Of a stretch of DNA of 64,000 nt, positions 9,368-19,194 are shown piece by piece. Source of the stretch: Opitutales bacterium UBA2995 (GTDB taxonomy: Bacteria > Verrucomicrobiota > Verrucomicrobiia > Opitutales > UBA2995). The notes under the pieces are model-generated. The model ran no database searches. It saw only the letters and a list, made by a program, of their open reading frames with translations, and was not told where the DNA came from. Position numbers and translations under genes: made by a program. Location of the stretch: the NCBI GenBank assembly GCA_002346535.1, contig DDZZ01000038.1, forward strand, positions 159,629 to 223,628, given 5' to 3'. Every line of letters begins with the position of its first letter. The stretch's first letter is position 1.

Positions 9368-10134
9368 ACGAGGTAATCGATTCACTAGTTCAGGTCCTGA
9401 CCAAATATTCCCTGATCACGGCCTTTGCCGTCATAGGATTCACGGTGTGGGTTTCGTATTATGTCTCCGAAAGGCTAATGCACGGGTGGCTGCACGGTTC
9501 TTCAATTGCCATTTTGATTGGGTTAACCCTTGCCTACATCGGGGGGGTCAAAACGGGTGGTTCAAGAGGAATATCCGATGTAGAATTGTTTGCCGGCATT
9601 GGTGTATTAGGCGGGACCATGTTGCGCGACCTCGCCATCGTATCAAACGCATTTGGAGTTAAGCTTGATGAATTTCGAAAGACCGGATGGAGCGGGGTCA
9701 TCTCTCTTCTTGTAGGTGTATTTATAGCTTTTTTTATAGGAACACTCGTGGCCTATTCATTCGGATATCGAGACCCGGTAAGTATAACCACCATCGGGGC
9801 CGGGGCAGCCACATTTTTGGTAGGTCCCGTAACAGGAAGCGCGCTTGGCGCTAGCTCGGAAGTCATAGCGCTCAGCATAACAGCGGGTTTGACCAAATCG
9901 ATACTCGTTATGTCCGCCACTCCATTCGTGGCCAAGTACATTGGACTCAACAACCCTCGCTCAGCACTCATTTATGGCGGGCTGATGGGAACCACGAGTG
10001 GAGTCACCGGAGGCCTTGCCGCCACGGATCCGAAGCTGGTTCCCTATGGAGCAATGTCAGCTACTTTTTATACGGGACTCGGCTGCCTGCTCGGACCTTC
10101 CATAATCTATCTTCTCATCCGCCAAATCGTTTAA
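9364..10134 (+). CDS. madM: Malonate transporter subunit MadM
   Basis: Large membrane subunit of the malonate:Na+ symporter. 256 aa, the expected length. It shows several transmembrane helices and the family segments YYVSERLMHGWLHGSSIAIL, GGVKTGGSRGISDVELFAG, GGTMLRDLAIVSNAFG, and the C-terminal GGLAATDPKLVPYGAMSATF. It starts inside the madL stop codon. The gene four bases downstream encodes a CoA ligase, which suggests that imported malonate is activated to malonyl-CoA. Confidence 0.92.
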   Translation: MNEVIDSLVQVLTKYSLITAFAVIGFTVWVSYYVSERLMHGWLHGSSIAILIGLTLAYIGGVKTGGSRGISDVELFAGIGVLGGTMLRDLAIVSNAFGVKLDEFRKTGWSGVISLLVGVFIAFFIGTLVAYSFGYRDPVSITTIGAGAATFLVGPVTGSALGASSEVIALSITAGLTKSILVMSATPFVAKYIGLNNPRSALIYGGLMGTTSGVTGGLAATDPKLVPYGAMSATFYTGLGCLLGPSIIYLLIRQIV

Positions 10135-10138
10135 TTCA

Positions 10139-11632
10139 TTGAAAGAACTAACCTTATTCAGCCGAGCCCGTGAACACAGTCGAAGAATAGCCATTCATTC
10201 AATATCGGGGGAGTACAATTACGATCAACTAATAAAAAATTCAAGCGTGCTAGCCCATAACTTGCTGGCTAAAAAAGACGACTTGGAAGAGACACACATT
10301 GCCTTCCTTGCGGCAGCCGGAGCCGATTATGTAACCATTCAATGGGCTATCTGGAGAGCCGGTGGAGTCGCATTACCATTGTGCTTATCCGCAGCGGAAC
10401 CTGAACTTGAATATACGCTCACCAATTCGGAAGCCAGTTGCGTTGTGGCCACTAAAAACGAGAGCATAAAAGTTTCCGCGCTTTGCAAGCGACTTGAAAT
10501 TTCGCTGCTAATTTTAGAAGAAACATATGCTGTACCCGAAAAGTCGCTACCGGAAGTAGAGCCATCACGAAGAGCTATGATTCTCTACACAAGCGGCACT
10601 ACCAGCAAGCCAAAGGGAGTGGTCTCCACGCATGCCAACATTCAAGCCCAAATTGAAACCTTGGTCGCAGCCTGGGAATGGCAGCCGAATGATACCATAC
10701 CACTCTTTCTGCCACTGCACCATATTCATGGCATTATCAATGTGCTTTCGTGCGGCCTCTGGACCGGTGCACAAATCGAAGCGTTTTCGAAATTTAACAG
10801 TAGAACGATCCTGCAGCGTGTGTCAGAAAACGCTTACTCCGTTTTCATGGCTGTTCCCACTATCTACGTTAAATTGATTAAGGCAATAGAATCTCAGGAT
10901 CAACGTGACCGTGGAAAAGTCATCCAAGGCTTCAATCAAATGCGATTGATGGTTTCGGGATCAGCGGCACTGCCGGCAAGTGTTCACGAAAAGTGGACTA
11001 CATTAACGGGACAGAGATTGTTGGAACGCTATGGAATGACGGAAATCGGCATGGCCCTGTCTAATCCTTTTCACGGTGAGCGCCGACCAGGAGCGGTTGG
11101 CCACCCATTGCCACTCGTCGATGTCCGACTAAAGGCTGAATCCGGCGAATTGGTTTCCGCTGAAAATGAAATTGGCGAAATTCAAGTGCGCGGCCCCTGT
11201 GTCTTTAACGAGTATTGGAAACAACCGGAAGTAACCGCGGAATCCTTCGAGGATGGATGGTTTAAAACCGGGGACATGGCTGTAATCGAAACCGGATATT
11301 ATAGGATCATGGGCAGGCTATCGGTCGATATCATAAAAAGCGGAGGCTACAAACTGTCAGCTTTGGAGATTGAATCGGTTCTTTTACAGCACCCGGCCAT
11401 CAAAGAATGTGCCGTAATAGGACATCTGGACGATACTTGGGGAGAGGTGGTCGCTGCTGCAGCGGTTCTCGAATCAGGTACGAATTTGAAATTGAATGAA
11501 CTACACGATTGGTGCCGAGACAACCTCTCCAATTATAAACTTCCCAAAAAACTTATTTTGGTGGAAGCCCTTCCGAGAAATGCGATAGGCAAAGTAACAA
11601 AGCATGCGGTCAAGGAATTGTTTTCACAATAG
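10139..11632 (+). CDS. Malonyl-CoA synthetase-like acyl-CoA ligase (ACSF3/MatB type)
   Basis: Predicted to adenylate malonate and transfer it to CoA. 497 aa, AMP-forming ligase fold. P-loop AMILYTSGTTSKPKG (about 140-154); core ERYGMTE and SNPFHGERRPGAVG as in MatB/ACSF3; hinge and C-terminal subdomain GDMAV through SGGYKLSALEIE, ending with the catalytic lysine region LPRNAIGKV. The assignment to malonate rests on this ACSF3-like pattern plus its place 4 nt after madM. The start must be TTG (10139), because the next in-frame Met is inside the P-loop region. No malonyl-CoA decarboxylase is in the window, so the product may feed fatty-acid synthesis or be handled elsewhere. Confidence 0.8.
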   Translation: MKELTLFSRAREHSRRIAIHSISGEYNYDQLIKNSSVLAHNLLAKKDDLEETHIAFLAAAGADYVTIQWAIWRAGGVALPLCLSAAEPELEYTLTNSEASCVVATKNESIKVSALCKRLEISLLILEETYAVPEKSLPEVEPSRRAMILYTSGTTSKPKGVVSTHANIQAQIETLVAAWEWQPNDTIPLFLPLHHIHGIINVLSCGLWTGAQIEAFSKFNSRTILQRVSENAYSVFMAVPTIYVKLIKAIESQDQRDRGKVIQGFNQMRLMVSGSAALPASVHEKWTTLTGQRLLERYGMTEIGMALSNPFHGERRPGAVGHPLPLVDVRLKAESGELVSAENEIGEIQVRGPCVFNEYWKQPEVTAESFEDGWFKTGDMAVIETGYYRIMGRLSVDIIKSGGYKLSALEIESVLLQHPAIKECAVIGHLDDTWGEVVAAAAVLESGTNLKLNELHDWCRDNLSNYKLPKKLILVEALPRNAIGKVTKHAVKELFSQ

Positions 11633-11737
11633 GTTGCCACTCCATCAAATTGGTAATTGTCCCTAATTAAAAAAATCCCGATTAGAACTATGTTGCCCTT
11701 GCTTCTTTGAAATAAGGGTCTCTAGGATTAAAGGACT

Positions 11738-12445
11738 ATGGCACCTTTTCTCGCCGAAATGCTCGGCACATCAATACTTATTATTCTCGGCTGCGGCGTA
11801 AACGCCGGCGTCTCTCTAACAAAAACGTTTTCCAACGCAAGCGGTTGGCTCATGGGCTGTATCGGTTGGGGCTTGGGGGTAATGATTGCGGTCTATTCAG
11901 TAGGCCAAATCAGTGGCGCCCACATCAACCCAGCTGTCACTATAGCACTTGCCGTTTCAGGGGATTTCGAATGGGCAAAAGTTCCCGGATACATCACAGC
12001 GCAAATGATAGGGGCGATCATCGGTGCTGCACTGGTTTATTTGCAGTATTTGCCTCACTGGAAGGAAACAGAAGACCAAGGCACCAAGCTCGGAGTTTTC
12101 TCAACTTCACCAGCTGTCCCAAGCACGCCGGCCAACCTTATCAGTGAAATTATTGGGACTGCGGTCCTCGTCCTCGGCATCCTGGCCATTGGAGCTAACG
12201 AATTTGCTAACGGATTGAACCCGCTGATTCTGGGAATGCTGGTCGCCAGCATCGGTATTTCATTGGGCGGAACAACCGGCTATGCCATCAACCCTGCCCG
12301 TGACCTGGGACCCCGAATCACTCATGCTATCCTGCCGATTGCAGGAAAAGGAGATTCCAATTGGGGCTATGCCTGGCTACCGGTCATCGGACCCATCCTT
12401 GGTGGGGCTCTCGGTGCATTGATCTATAAGAGTCTCTGGCCATGA
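11738..12445 (+). CDS. glpF: Glycerol facilitator (aquaglyceroporin, MIP family)
   Basis: Facilitated diffusion of glycerol through the inner membrane. 235 aa with six helices and two NPA boxes: HINPAVT (Asn64-Ala66) and INPARDLGPR (Asn185-Ala187). The Asp after NPAR is the usual mark of glycerol-conducting members rather than water-only aquaporins. The glycerol kinase gene follows 47 bases downstream on the same strand, which supports the glycerol role. Confidence 0.9.
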   Translation: MAPFLAEMLGTSILIILGCGVNAGVSLTKTFSNASGWLMGCIGWGLGVMIAVYSVGQISGAHINPAVTIALAVSGDFEWAKVPGYITAQMIGAIIGAALVYLQYLPHWKETEDQGTKLGVFSTSPAVPSTPANLISEIIGTAVLVLGILAIGANEFANGLNPLILGMLVASIGISLGGTTGYAINPARDLGPRITHAILPIAGKGDSNWGYAWLPVIGPILGGALGALIYKSLWP

Positions 12446-12492
12446 TCACCTTAGATTTTTTAATCAACCGGAATCAACATCTACTCTAAATT

Positions 12493-13986
12493 ATGTCCTT
12501 CATTCTATCACTCGACCAAGGCACTACCAGCTCACGCGCCATCCTTTTCGATAAGGCTGGCTCAATACAGGGAGTAGCTCAGCAAGAGTTTGAACAAATC
12601 TTTCCAAAACCCGGTTGGGTGGAACACAACGCCCAGGAAATTTGGCAAACCCAATTGGCAGTCACTCGAAAGGTGCTTGAAAAACAGGGGGTAAGCGCCT
12701 CCGATATTTCTGGAATCGGCATAACTAACCAAAGGGAAACGACCGTTATTTGGGATCGTGCGTCCGGGGAACCGATAGCCAACGCGATCGTTTGGCAAGA
12801 CCGCCGTACTGCGGACTATTGCCGGGAACTTACCGAGGCCGGGCACGCGAAAACCATTCAGCAAAAAACGGGACTAGTGTTGGATGCCTATTTCTCTGGG
12901 TCCAAAGTAAAGTGGCTTTTGGACAACGTGGATGGTGCCCGAGACAAAGCCAACGCCGGTGAGTTGGCCTTTGGAACCATAGACAGCTGGCTGATCTGGA
13001 ATTTGACCAGTGGCAAAGTCCACGTGACCGACGTCAGCAATGCCAGCCGAACTCTGTTGTTTAACATCGAAACCATGCAATGGGATGATGACTTGCTGGC
13101 CCTACTCGACGTGCCAACAAGTGTGCTTCCGGAAGTGCGAGCCAGCAGCGAAGTGTATGGAGAAAGCACTAATAATCTTCTAGGTGGATCTATTCGAATT
13201 GCCGGCATAGCCGGGGACCAGCAAGCCGCGCTGTTCGGTCAAGCCTGTCACAAAAGTGGCATGGCCAAAAACACCTATGGCACAGGTTGTTTCATGCTCA
13301 TGAATACCGGTTCCGAAATGGTCCGCTCTACTAATGACTTACTCACGACAGTTGCCTGGAAAGTCGATGGCCAAGTTGAGTATGCCTTAGAAGGGAGTGT
13401 ATTTATCGCTGGTGCAGTCGTTCAATGGTTAAGGGATCAACTCCAAATAATTGAAAGTGCTCCCGATGTAGAAGCTTTAGCTGAGACCGAAGAAGACAAC
13501 GGAGGCGTTTACTTCGTACCAGCCTTCGCCGGTCTTGGTTCGCCCTATTGGGATCCTTATGCTCGTGGAACCATAGCGGGGATTACTCGAGGCTCTTCGA
13601 AGGGCCATATTGCCAGAGCCGCTTTGGAAGGCATCGCCTATCAATCCATGGATGTCCTGAAAGCGATGGAGGCCGATTCCGGAATTTCTTTGAACGAACT
13701 TCGAGTAGACGGAGGCGCATCTCTCAATGCCCTGCTCATGCAATTCCAAAGTGACATTTTAAATGTACCGGTGGTTAGGCCAAAGATTGCAGAAACGACA
13801 GCTTTGGGAGCCGCTTACTTGGCGGGTCTTGCAACTGGCTACTGGGCAAGCAGAGAAGAAATCGCACAACAATGGCAGGTCGACGCACGCTTCCAACCTG
13901 CCATGGATTCCGATTCGGTATCCACACACGTAGCCGGCTGGGAGAAAACGGTAGGTCGTTCAAAAGACTGGGAAGATCACGGCTAA
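12493..13986 (+). CDS. glpK: Glycerol kinase
   Basis: ATP-dependent phosphorylation of glycerol to glycerol 3-phosphate. 497 aa, the expected length. FGGY kinase signatures: [15 protein letters not shown] (about 5-19), [17 protein letters not shown], the substrate segment [51 protein letters not shown], and the C-terminal [16 protein letters not shown] and [13 protein letters not shown]. It pairs with glpF. No glycerol-3-phosphate dehydrogenase is in the window. Confidence 0.96.
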   Translation: MSFILSLDQGTTSSRAILFDKAGSIQGVAQQEFEQIFPKPGWVEHNAQEIWQTQLAVTRKVLEKQGVSASDISGIGITNQRETTVIWDRASGEPIANAIVWQDRRTADYCRELTEAGHAKTIQQKTGLVLDAYFSGSKVKWLLDNVDGARDKANAGELAFGTIDSWLIWNLTSGKVHVTDVSNASRTLLFNIETMQWDDDLLALLDVPTSVLPEVRASSEVYGESTNNLLGGSIRIAGIAGDQQAALFGQACHKSGMAKNTYGTGCFMLMNTGSEMVRSTNDLLTTVAWKVDGQVEYALEGSVFIAGAVVQWLRDQLQIIESAPDVEALAETEEDNGGVYFVPAFAGLGSPYWDPYARGTIAGITRGSSKGHIARAALEGIAYQSMDVLKAMEADSGISLNELRVDGGASLNALLMQFQSDILNVPVVRPKIAETTALGAAYLAGLATGYWASREEIAQQWQVDARFQPAMDSDSVSTHVAGWEKTVGRSKDWEDHG

Positions 13987-14053
13987 GGTCTGGTAAATTT
14001 CAAATTTCACCGTGTCCTGACACCTGCATGCCACGCCATATAAAAGGCAGCGC

Positions 14054-14426
14054 ATGGGGATTTATTGGACTGCGGTTGGATCCGACAAAACTTATACATT
14101 GGCAGACATGTTGAACGATGCTGATTACCGGACGGGCTAGTGGCATCTGGGAACTCTCATGACCACTATAGATGGGCACGGTTCAAGGTAAAACCAAAGT
14201 TGATTATACAAATCCAATAAAGGTGGACGCACCTGAGTTCGGATTTGATTACAGCTTCATTTTGCCAGGCTCACTCGACATGTCCCTTACGTCTAGCTCG
14301 AAACAATATTTGGTAGTGAGAAATCACTGCCCATAAAGGATTGAGTGCCTTCAACCGGGTCGGATATGCCGAAAAAGATTTCGAAGACCACGAGAAATTG
14401 CCCAAGTGGAGCGTGGGCTCTTCTCA
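14054..14426 (+). pseudogene. Sulfatase remnant with several frame breaks
   Basis: The frame from 14054 reads MGIYWTAVGSDKTYTLADML then NDADYRTG, TAG, WHLG, which matches the sulfatase stretch ending in G-K-W-H-L-G. Other frames continue with KTKVDYTNPIKVDAPEFGFD and YSFILPGSLDM (about 14187-14283), then SAFNRVGYAEKDFEDHEKLP (about 14345-14404). Order and spacing are those of one sulfatase, so this is a single decayed gene with at least one nonsense codon and two frameshifts. The N-terminus with the catalytic Cys is not recognisable, and nothing recognisable lies between 13987 and 14053. Confidence 0.65.
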
Positions 14427-14560
14427 ATCGAAAGAGTGGAGTGGACAGCGAAATTGCCTTAGGCGCCGGCTGGCAAGATCCAGCCATCATCCGGGAGGCC
14501 AGACTGTGCGTTTGGTGGAGTGGTCCTCTACCTGATCTCTAACTAAAGCGGGATGGGTCC

Positions 14561-14818
14561 ATGCTGAGGGAACGTATGGCAATCTACTACACAGAAATGG
14601 AACACGACACCTCAAGCATAGGCAAAAGGGACCATGACTACGACCTAATGGAAGAATCGAGTAGGATTGCGGCGGAAGGCGCTGAAAACAACGACATTTA
14701 CGCATTAGCCCAAGACGTGCAGGTTTACCTATTTGAAGAAACAGAAAAACGAAATGCGTTCGTGGGGGATAACGAACAGGCCCGTGCAGTTGAGCCTTAC
14801 ATACGCCCAATAACTTAA
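14561..14818 (+). CDS. Small acidic open frame, unrecognised
   Basis: 85 codons from an ATG, rich in Glu/Asp and Ala (for example YDLMEESSRIAAEGAENNDI), with a protein-like composition and no signal peptide or membrane segment. I do not recognise a family. It sits between a decayed sulfatase and the transhydrogenase gene, so it may be the C-terminal piece of another broken gene rather than a complete one. Confidence 0.3.
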   Translation: MLRERMAIYYTEMEHDTSSIGKRDHDYDLMEESSRIAAEGAENNDIYALAQDVQVYLFEETEKRNAFVGDNEQARAVEPYIRPIT

Positions 14819-14936
14819 AGCAATTTTACTTTTCTTGTCGCAATAGTCCTCAACATTGGCTTTTGCAGTAGCTTCTTACTTGCCGGCAAAGAGGAACGCA
14901 TTGCACTTCGGATTCGCACAAACTAAATCATGCAAA

Positions 14937-16220
14937 ATGAATTCAACAAACGACACCGCCTTTGAAATGGCAACTTCCAGCATCCGATTCGGTGCTGGAA
15001 TTACAGCCGAGATTGGTATGGACATAGCCGATGCCGGATTGACGAACGCTCTCGTGCTTACTGATCCGGTTCTAGCAAGCTTGCCTCCGGTGGAAAAAGT
15101 AAAGGCCTCTCTTGAGGATCAAAATATCAAGTACTCCATTTATGATAACGTAAGAGTAGAGCCAAATGATAAGTCCTTTGAAGATGCGATTCGCTTTGCG
15201 GAATCGGTAGGACCAGACTGCTTCATTGCCGTCGGGGGTGGCTCTGTCATCGATACTGCGAAGGCTGCCAATCTATTAATAACCTATCCGGCTGATTTGC
15301 TGGACTATGTGAACGCACCTATCGGTAAAGGCAAACCTGTGCCCGGACCGTTGAAGCCACTTTATGCGATTCCCACTACTTGTGGCAGTGGTAGCGAAAC
15401 GACAGGCGTATCCATTTTTGACCTTAGTTCAATACATGCTAAAACGGGCATCGCACACCGCTATTTGAAACCCACGCTGGGGCTAATCGATCCGGAAAAC
15501 TTGCAAACCTTGGCGCCCGAGGTTGTCGCTTCAACTGGTTTTGACGTACTGAGCCATGCTATCGAATCTTTTACGGCAATCCATTATCAGGAACGGCCCA
15601 GACCGGAACGCCCGATACTGCGCCCGACTTACCAAGGTGCAAACCCACTGAGTGATATCTGGTCAGCCGAGGCCCTGCGATTGGTGGATCAGCATTTAAT
15701 TCTAGCCTATAAGGACTCGAATGATCTCGAATCCCGCGGCGCAATGCAACTAGCTGCCGGAATGGTGGGAATTGGATTCGGAAATGCAGGGGTCCATCTT
15801 CCGCATGGCATGTCCTACCCCGTTTCAAGTAATGTACGTGAGTTTACCCCTGAGGGTTATACAACCGATCACCCGCTGATTCCTCATGGCATGTCAGTAA
15901 TCCTGAATGCACCGGCGGTTTTTCGCCAAACGGCTTCGGCCAATCCGGACCGCCACCGTCAGGCCGCTGCAGCCCTGGGAGCAAAGGTCACTAACGTGTC
16001 AGACGACGAGATTGGCGAGGTGCTGGCGCAAAGAATCATCTATTTTATGCAAGAGCTAAGCGCTCCCAATGGGCTGACTGAAGTCGGTTACACCGAGGCG
16101 GACATTCCAAAACTTGTTGAAGGCACCCTGTCTCAGCAACGGGTTACCAAAATTTCCCCCAAACCCGTAGACGAGGCATTGCTGCGACTGCTATTTGAGG
16201 ACGCTCTGACCTATTGGTAA
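14937..16220 (+). CDS. Hydroxyacid-oxoacid transhydrogenase homologue (iron-containing ADH family, ADHFE1-like)
   Basis: 427 aa. In animals this enzyme oxidises 4-hydroxybutyrate to succinic semialdehyde while reducing 2-oxoglutarate to 2-hydroxyglutarate. The match extends over the whole length: AFEMATSSIRFGAGITAEIG, YDNVRVEPND, VGGGSVIDTAKAANL, DYVNAPIGKGKPVPGPLKPL, TTCGSGSETTGVSIFD, GFDVLSHAIESFT, ILRPTYQGANPLSDIW, GFGNAGVHLPHGMSYPVS, DHPLIPHGMSVIL and LSQQRVTKISPKP. The ATG at 14937 gives the family N-terminus; a TTG at 14856 would add 27 unlikely residues. The long family-specific inserts separate it from simple butanol or lactaldehyde dehydrogenases. Substrate in this organism is inferred. 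Confidence 0.85.
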   Translation: MNSTNDTAFEMATSSIRFGAGITAEIGMDIADAGLTNALVLTDPVLASLPPVEKVKASLEDQNIKYSIYDNVRVEPNDKSFEDAIRFAESVGPDCFIAVGGGSVIDTAKAANLLITYPADLLDYVNAPIGKGKPVPGPLKPLYAIPTTCGSGSETTGVSIFDLSSIHAKTGIAHRYLKPTLGLIDPENLQTLAPEVVASTGFDVLSHAIESFTAIHYQERPRPERPILRPTYQGANPLSDIWSAEALRLVDQHLILAYKDSNDLESRGAMQLAAGMVGIGFGNAGVHLPHGMSYPVSSNVREFTPEGYTTDHPLIPHGMSVILNAPAVFRQTASANPDRHRQAAAALGAKVTNVSDDEIGEVLAQRIIYFMQELSAPNGLTEVGYTEADIPKLVEGTLSQQRVTKISPKPVDEALLRLLFEDALTYW

Positions 16221-16637
16221 TATTTCTTAGGATTCTGGAGAACCCATGCAGTCGTAAGTATTAAGGTTCCAGACCCACGGTGAAAGCCTCCCGTTCGCGG
16301 ACAAAATTATTCCCAGAAAGTCCACCTGCTCAATCAATCGATGGATCTTCCTGGGACTTTTGCTGCCATTATCACTATTTGGCTAAACCAGCCTCTGCAA
16401 GCTGTAGCCCTTCCATCCGACTTGCGAGTGGATCAAGGAACCGACCCGGGCCAACAGAACAATTTTTACGATCAACGCCTGGAAGCCGTTCGCACTTTAA
16501 AAGACCATTACGAATCGTGTGGCACCGACACCGAAAAGATCATGGAGCAAACCAACTATATGACGGTTGACTCCGAAAAAGAATCCATGATCTGGCCCTC
16601 CGCTTGCAATTAGACGCACTCATACGCGTATAACTGG
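16221..16637 (+). other. Region with an unrecognised protein-like frame
   Basis: The frame ending at 16611-16613 contains RVDQGTDPGQQNNFYDQRLE and AVRTLKDHYESCGTDTEKIM, a protein-like sequence without a recognisable start or family; it may be an internal piece of a degraded enzyme. The frame before about 16400 looks non-coding. Nothing else is visible here. Confidence 0.25.
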
Positions 16638-17303
16638 CGAAACCTGTCTACTGTAACCCAGGAAAAGTTTGGATTCTGGAATCTGAACATGGAAACGACC
16701 GAGGATTACGAGGTGTCGCTCTTCATGTTCCCCCCGGCTATTAAAAATCCACTAAACAAATTATGCACCAGTGCCGGCTCGACCCGTAAGCCAAGGCGCG
16801 ATTGATCTTTGATGGCAAGATGCGGGCGGACGATATCACGCCTAATGATACCCACCTATTCTTTCCACTGTTTCTGGCCAAAGGATAGAGGGCGGTTTTC
16901 GATCAACCGGTAAGCCTTCTCGACCCTTATCCCACGCTGGTTGAATTATGCGGTTTGCCTGAAAAAGAAGGTCTGGATGGCAACAGTTTATTGCCACTCC
17001 TTAAGGAACCTGATCCGAGTTGGGAAGAGCCGGCCCTGAAGACCATGGGACGCGGCAACCATGTAATCCGCTCCAAGCAATGGCAGTATATACGCTATAG
17101 CGATGGCATTGAGGAGCTGTACAACCACTATGAAGTTTTGGGCATGGAACAATCTAGCGAACGACCAACGCTACGCAAACGTGCTAACCGCACACAAAAA
17201 GTGGCTCCCGAAGAAGAAAGTTCCTTGGCAAATCGACGAATCCAAAAATTGGATTTATACCCGCGAAATTTGGGACGACGCCACGATGAATGAAAAGAAA
17301 TAA
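16638..17303 (+). pseudogene. Sulfatase C-terminal remnants, possibly from two genes
   Basis: From about 16895 the frame reads VFDQPVSLLDPYPTLVELCG followed by LPEKEGLDGNSLLPLL, then ALKTMGRGNHVIRSKQWQYI and YSDGIEELYNHYE; a TAG lies in frame at 16886-16888. After a one-base shift near 17140, another frame gives NLANDQRYANVLTAHKKWLP to 17303. This is the C-terminal third of an iduronate-type sulfatase. Before it, 16640-16740 reads EKFGFWNLNMETTEDYEVSL, like the C-terminal extension of a different sulfatase. No catalytic domain remains. Confidence 0.65.
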
Positions 17304-17305
17304 AC

Positions 17306-18721
17306 TTACTTGCCGTGGATAACCACGGTTTTCGTTTCTGTCATTTCCTCAACGGCGTATTTCGGACCCTCTTTTCCCGTTCCGCTTCCTTTAAGTCCTC
17401 CATAAGGCATTCCATCGGTGCGCCACATGGGGCCCCAATTAATGTGAACATTGCCACTGTGCACCTCATGCGCAAAACGAATGGCCGCATCGACATCCTG
17501 GGTAAACACACCGGCGCTCAATCCAAATTCTGTGTCGTTGGCCAAACGAATCGCTTCTTCCACATTATTGACTTTGTGCACCCCAACGGCAGGACCGAAT
17601 ATTTCTTCGCGGCTTACCCGCATATCCGGAGTCACATTGTCGAGAATGGTTGGCTGCATTAATGCGCCGGATCGCTCTCCACCAGTAACGACTTTTGCCC
17701 CGGCAACTGCAGCTTCTTTAATCCAGCTTTCGACTCTTTCGGCATCGGAGTTACGAACCATCGGCCCCATATTGGATCCGTCTTCCAGCTGATTGCCCGT
17801 CACCAAGGCTTCCACTTTGGGAACCAAAGCATTCATGACGGCCTCGTGAACCGAATCGTGGACGATCATACGTTGGGCTGAGATACAAACCTGTCCGGCA
17901 TTGGCGAACCCAGTAGCGACCGTTACCTTGGCAACGAGATCCAGATCGGCATCCGGCAACACAATAAGCGGAGAATTAGAACCCAACTCCATGGTAACTT
18001 TTTTGATACCTGCAACTTTACAAATTTGCTCCCCCACTTCCTTGCTGCCAGTAAACGAAATCTTGCGTACACGCTCATCGGAGCAAATAGCATCGCCAAT
18101 TACAGCTCCACTCCCGGTAATACAGGAAATCGCCTGAGGCGGCAGACCTGCTTCCAGTAGAATCTCTACTAGCTTGAGAGAGACTAGGGGAGTATCTGTC
18201 GCGGGTTTCAGAATGACGGAGTTTCCTCCCGCAATCGCCGGACCCACCTTATGGCAAACCAGGTTTAGTGGGAAATTGAAGGGAGCGATCGCAGCAACTA
18301 CCCCGCAAGGCACGCGCAGTGTGAAACCGAATTTGTTCTTCACATCTTTTCCCCCATCAAGTGGCAGTACTTCGCCACCAAGCCTTTTGGCTTCTTCGCC
18401 ACTGATTTCAATAGTTTGGGCGGCTCGGTCGACCTCGAATTTGGCTTCAGCCAGGATTTTTCCCTCTTCCGAACTCAAAGTGCGGGCCAGGTCATCCAAA
18501 CGCTCCATCATCAGTGCAGCCGTTCGTTTTAGAATTTCCCCACGCTCAAAACCGGTGAGGCCCACAATCACTTTCGCACTTGCCTCGGCACCTTGAAGAG
18601 CAGCCTCAACGTCTGCTGGCGAAGCCTTCGGAACCGTATCGACGACACTGCCGTCGAATGGGTTAATTACCTCAATGACCTCGTCGCGGTTCTCCCAATT
18701 TCCGTTCAGAAAAAATTTCAT
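17306..18721 (-). CDS. NAD(P)-dependent aldehyde dehydrogenase
   Basis: Oxidises an aldehyde to a carboxylate. 471 aa. Typical motifs: APFNFPLNLVCHKVGPAIAG with VILKPA, the glycine motif FTGSKEVGEQI, catalytic Glu in TMELGSNSPLIV, catalytic Cys in GQVCISAQRM, EEIFGPAVGV and the end GLKGSGTGKEGPKYAVEEMT. The NWGPMWRTDGMPYGG segment places it near the lactaldehyde/phosphonoacetaldehyde/sulfolactaldehyde dehydrogenase group rather than classic betaine aldehyde dehydrogenases. Start chosen at MKFFLNGNW; the open frame continues 33 codons upstream without homology. Next to the transhydrogenase it could act on succinic semialdehyde, but this is inference. Confidence 0.88.
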   Translation of the reverse strand: MKFFLNGNWENRDEVIEVINPFDGSVVDTVPKASPADVEAALQGAEASAKVIVGLTGFERGEILKRTAALMMERLDDLARTLSSEEGKILAEAKFEVDRAAQTIEISGEEAKRLGGEVLPLDGGKDVKNKFGFTLRVPCGVVAAIAPFNFPLNLVCHKVGPAIAGGNSVILKPATDTPLVSLKLVEILLEAGLPPQAISCITGSGAVIGDAICSDERVRKISFTGSKEVGEQICKVAGIKKVTMELGSNSPLIVLPDADLDLVAKVTVATGFANAGQVCISAQRMIVHDSVHEAVMNALVPKVEALVTGNQLEDGSNMGPMVRNSDAERVESWIKEAAVAGAKVVTGGERSGALMQPTILDNVTPDMRVSREEIFGPAVGVHKVNNVEEAIRLANDTEFGLSAGVFTQDVDAAIRFAHEVHSGNVHINWGPMWRTDGMPYGGLKGSGTGKEGPKYAVEEMTETKTVVIHGK

Positions 18722-18794
18722 GAGAAACCAGTAAAGGAATAAATTTTCCAGCGCAAGCACACTGCCAAAAAAGATTCTTGGCTTCTGCTGGGAT

Positions 18795-18950
18795 TCACAT
18801 GCTGCGTCCGCAATCGACAATAAGCAATTGCCCGGTGGTCTTAGTCGTCCCTCTGGCTAAATAGTAAACCGTATCCGCAACATCGTCCGGGGATACGATT
18901 TCTGGCATCGGTAGACTGAGTACACGTTCTTGTATCGCCTCCTCAGTCAT
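18795..18950 (-). pseudogene. C-terminal fragment of a short-chain dehydrogenase (SDR)
   Basis: The reverse strand encodes MTEEAIQERVLSLPMPEIVS followed by PDDVADTVYYLARGTTKTTG and QLLIVDCGRSM, ending at TGA. P-x-D-V-A-x-x-V-x-Y-L and TGQ-x-L-x-VDGG are the usual end of classical SDR enzymes. The nucleotide-binding and catalytic (Ser-Tyr-Lys) parts are missing; a stop codon precedes the fragment a few codons upstream. It lies just upstream of the aldehyde dehydrogenase on the same strand. Confidence 0.7.
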
Positions 18951-18975
18951 GCCTTGTCGAAGCTATCGGCTGTCA

Positions 18976-19194
18976 ATGGGATCCGGACTAGGCGATGGTT
19001 CAACCCACCAATACAACGACTTGCCCATCGTGGTTGCCGGAAGTGCCCAAGGAAGATTCAGAACCGGCGATCACTTGCATTGCCCTGACGGTACTCCACT
19101 GGCAAACCTCTGGCTCACTCAAGCCAAGGCCATGGGGTTAAACTTGCCAAAGTTTGCTGACAGCTCCGGTGAACTAAAAACGTTATTGGCCTAA
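18976..19194 (+). pseudogene. C-terminal fragment of a DUF1552 protein
   Basis: The frame gives MGSGLGDGSTHQYNDLPIVV then AGSAQGRFRTGDHLHCPDGT and PLANLWLTQAKAMGL, ending with FADSSGELKTLLA. This is the C-terminus of DUF1552 (secreted Planctomycetes/Verrucomicrobia proteins related to DUF1501). The preceding 300-plus residues are missing; the fragment abuts the SDR remnant on the opposite strand. Confidence 0.7.
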
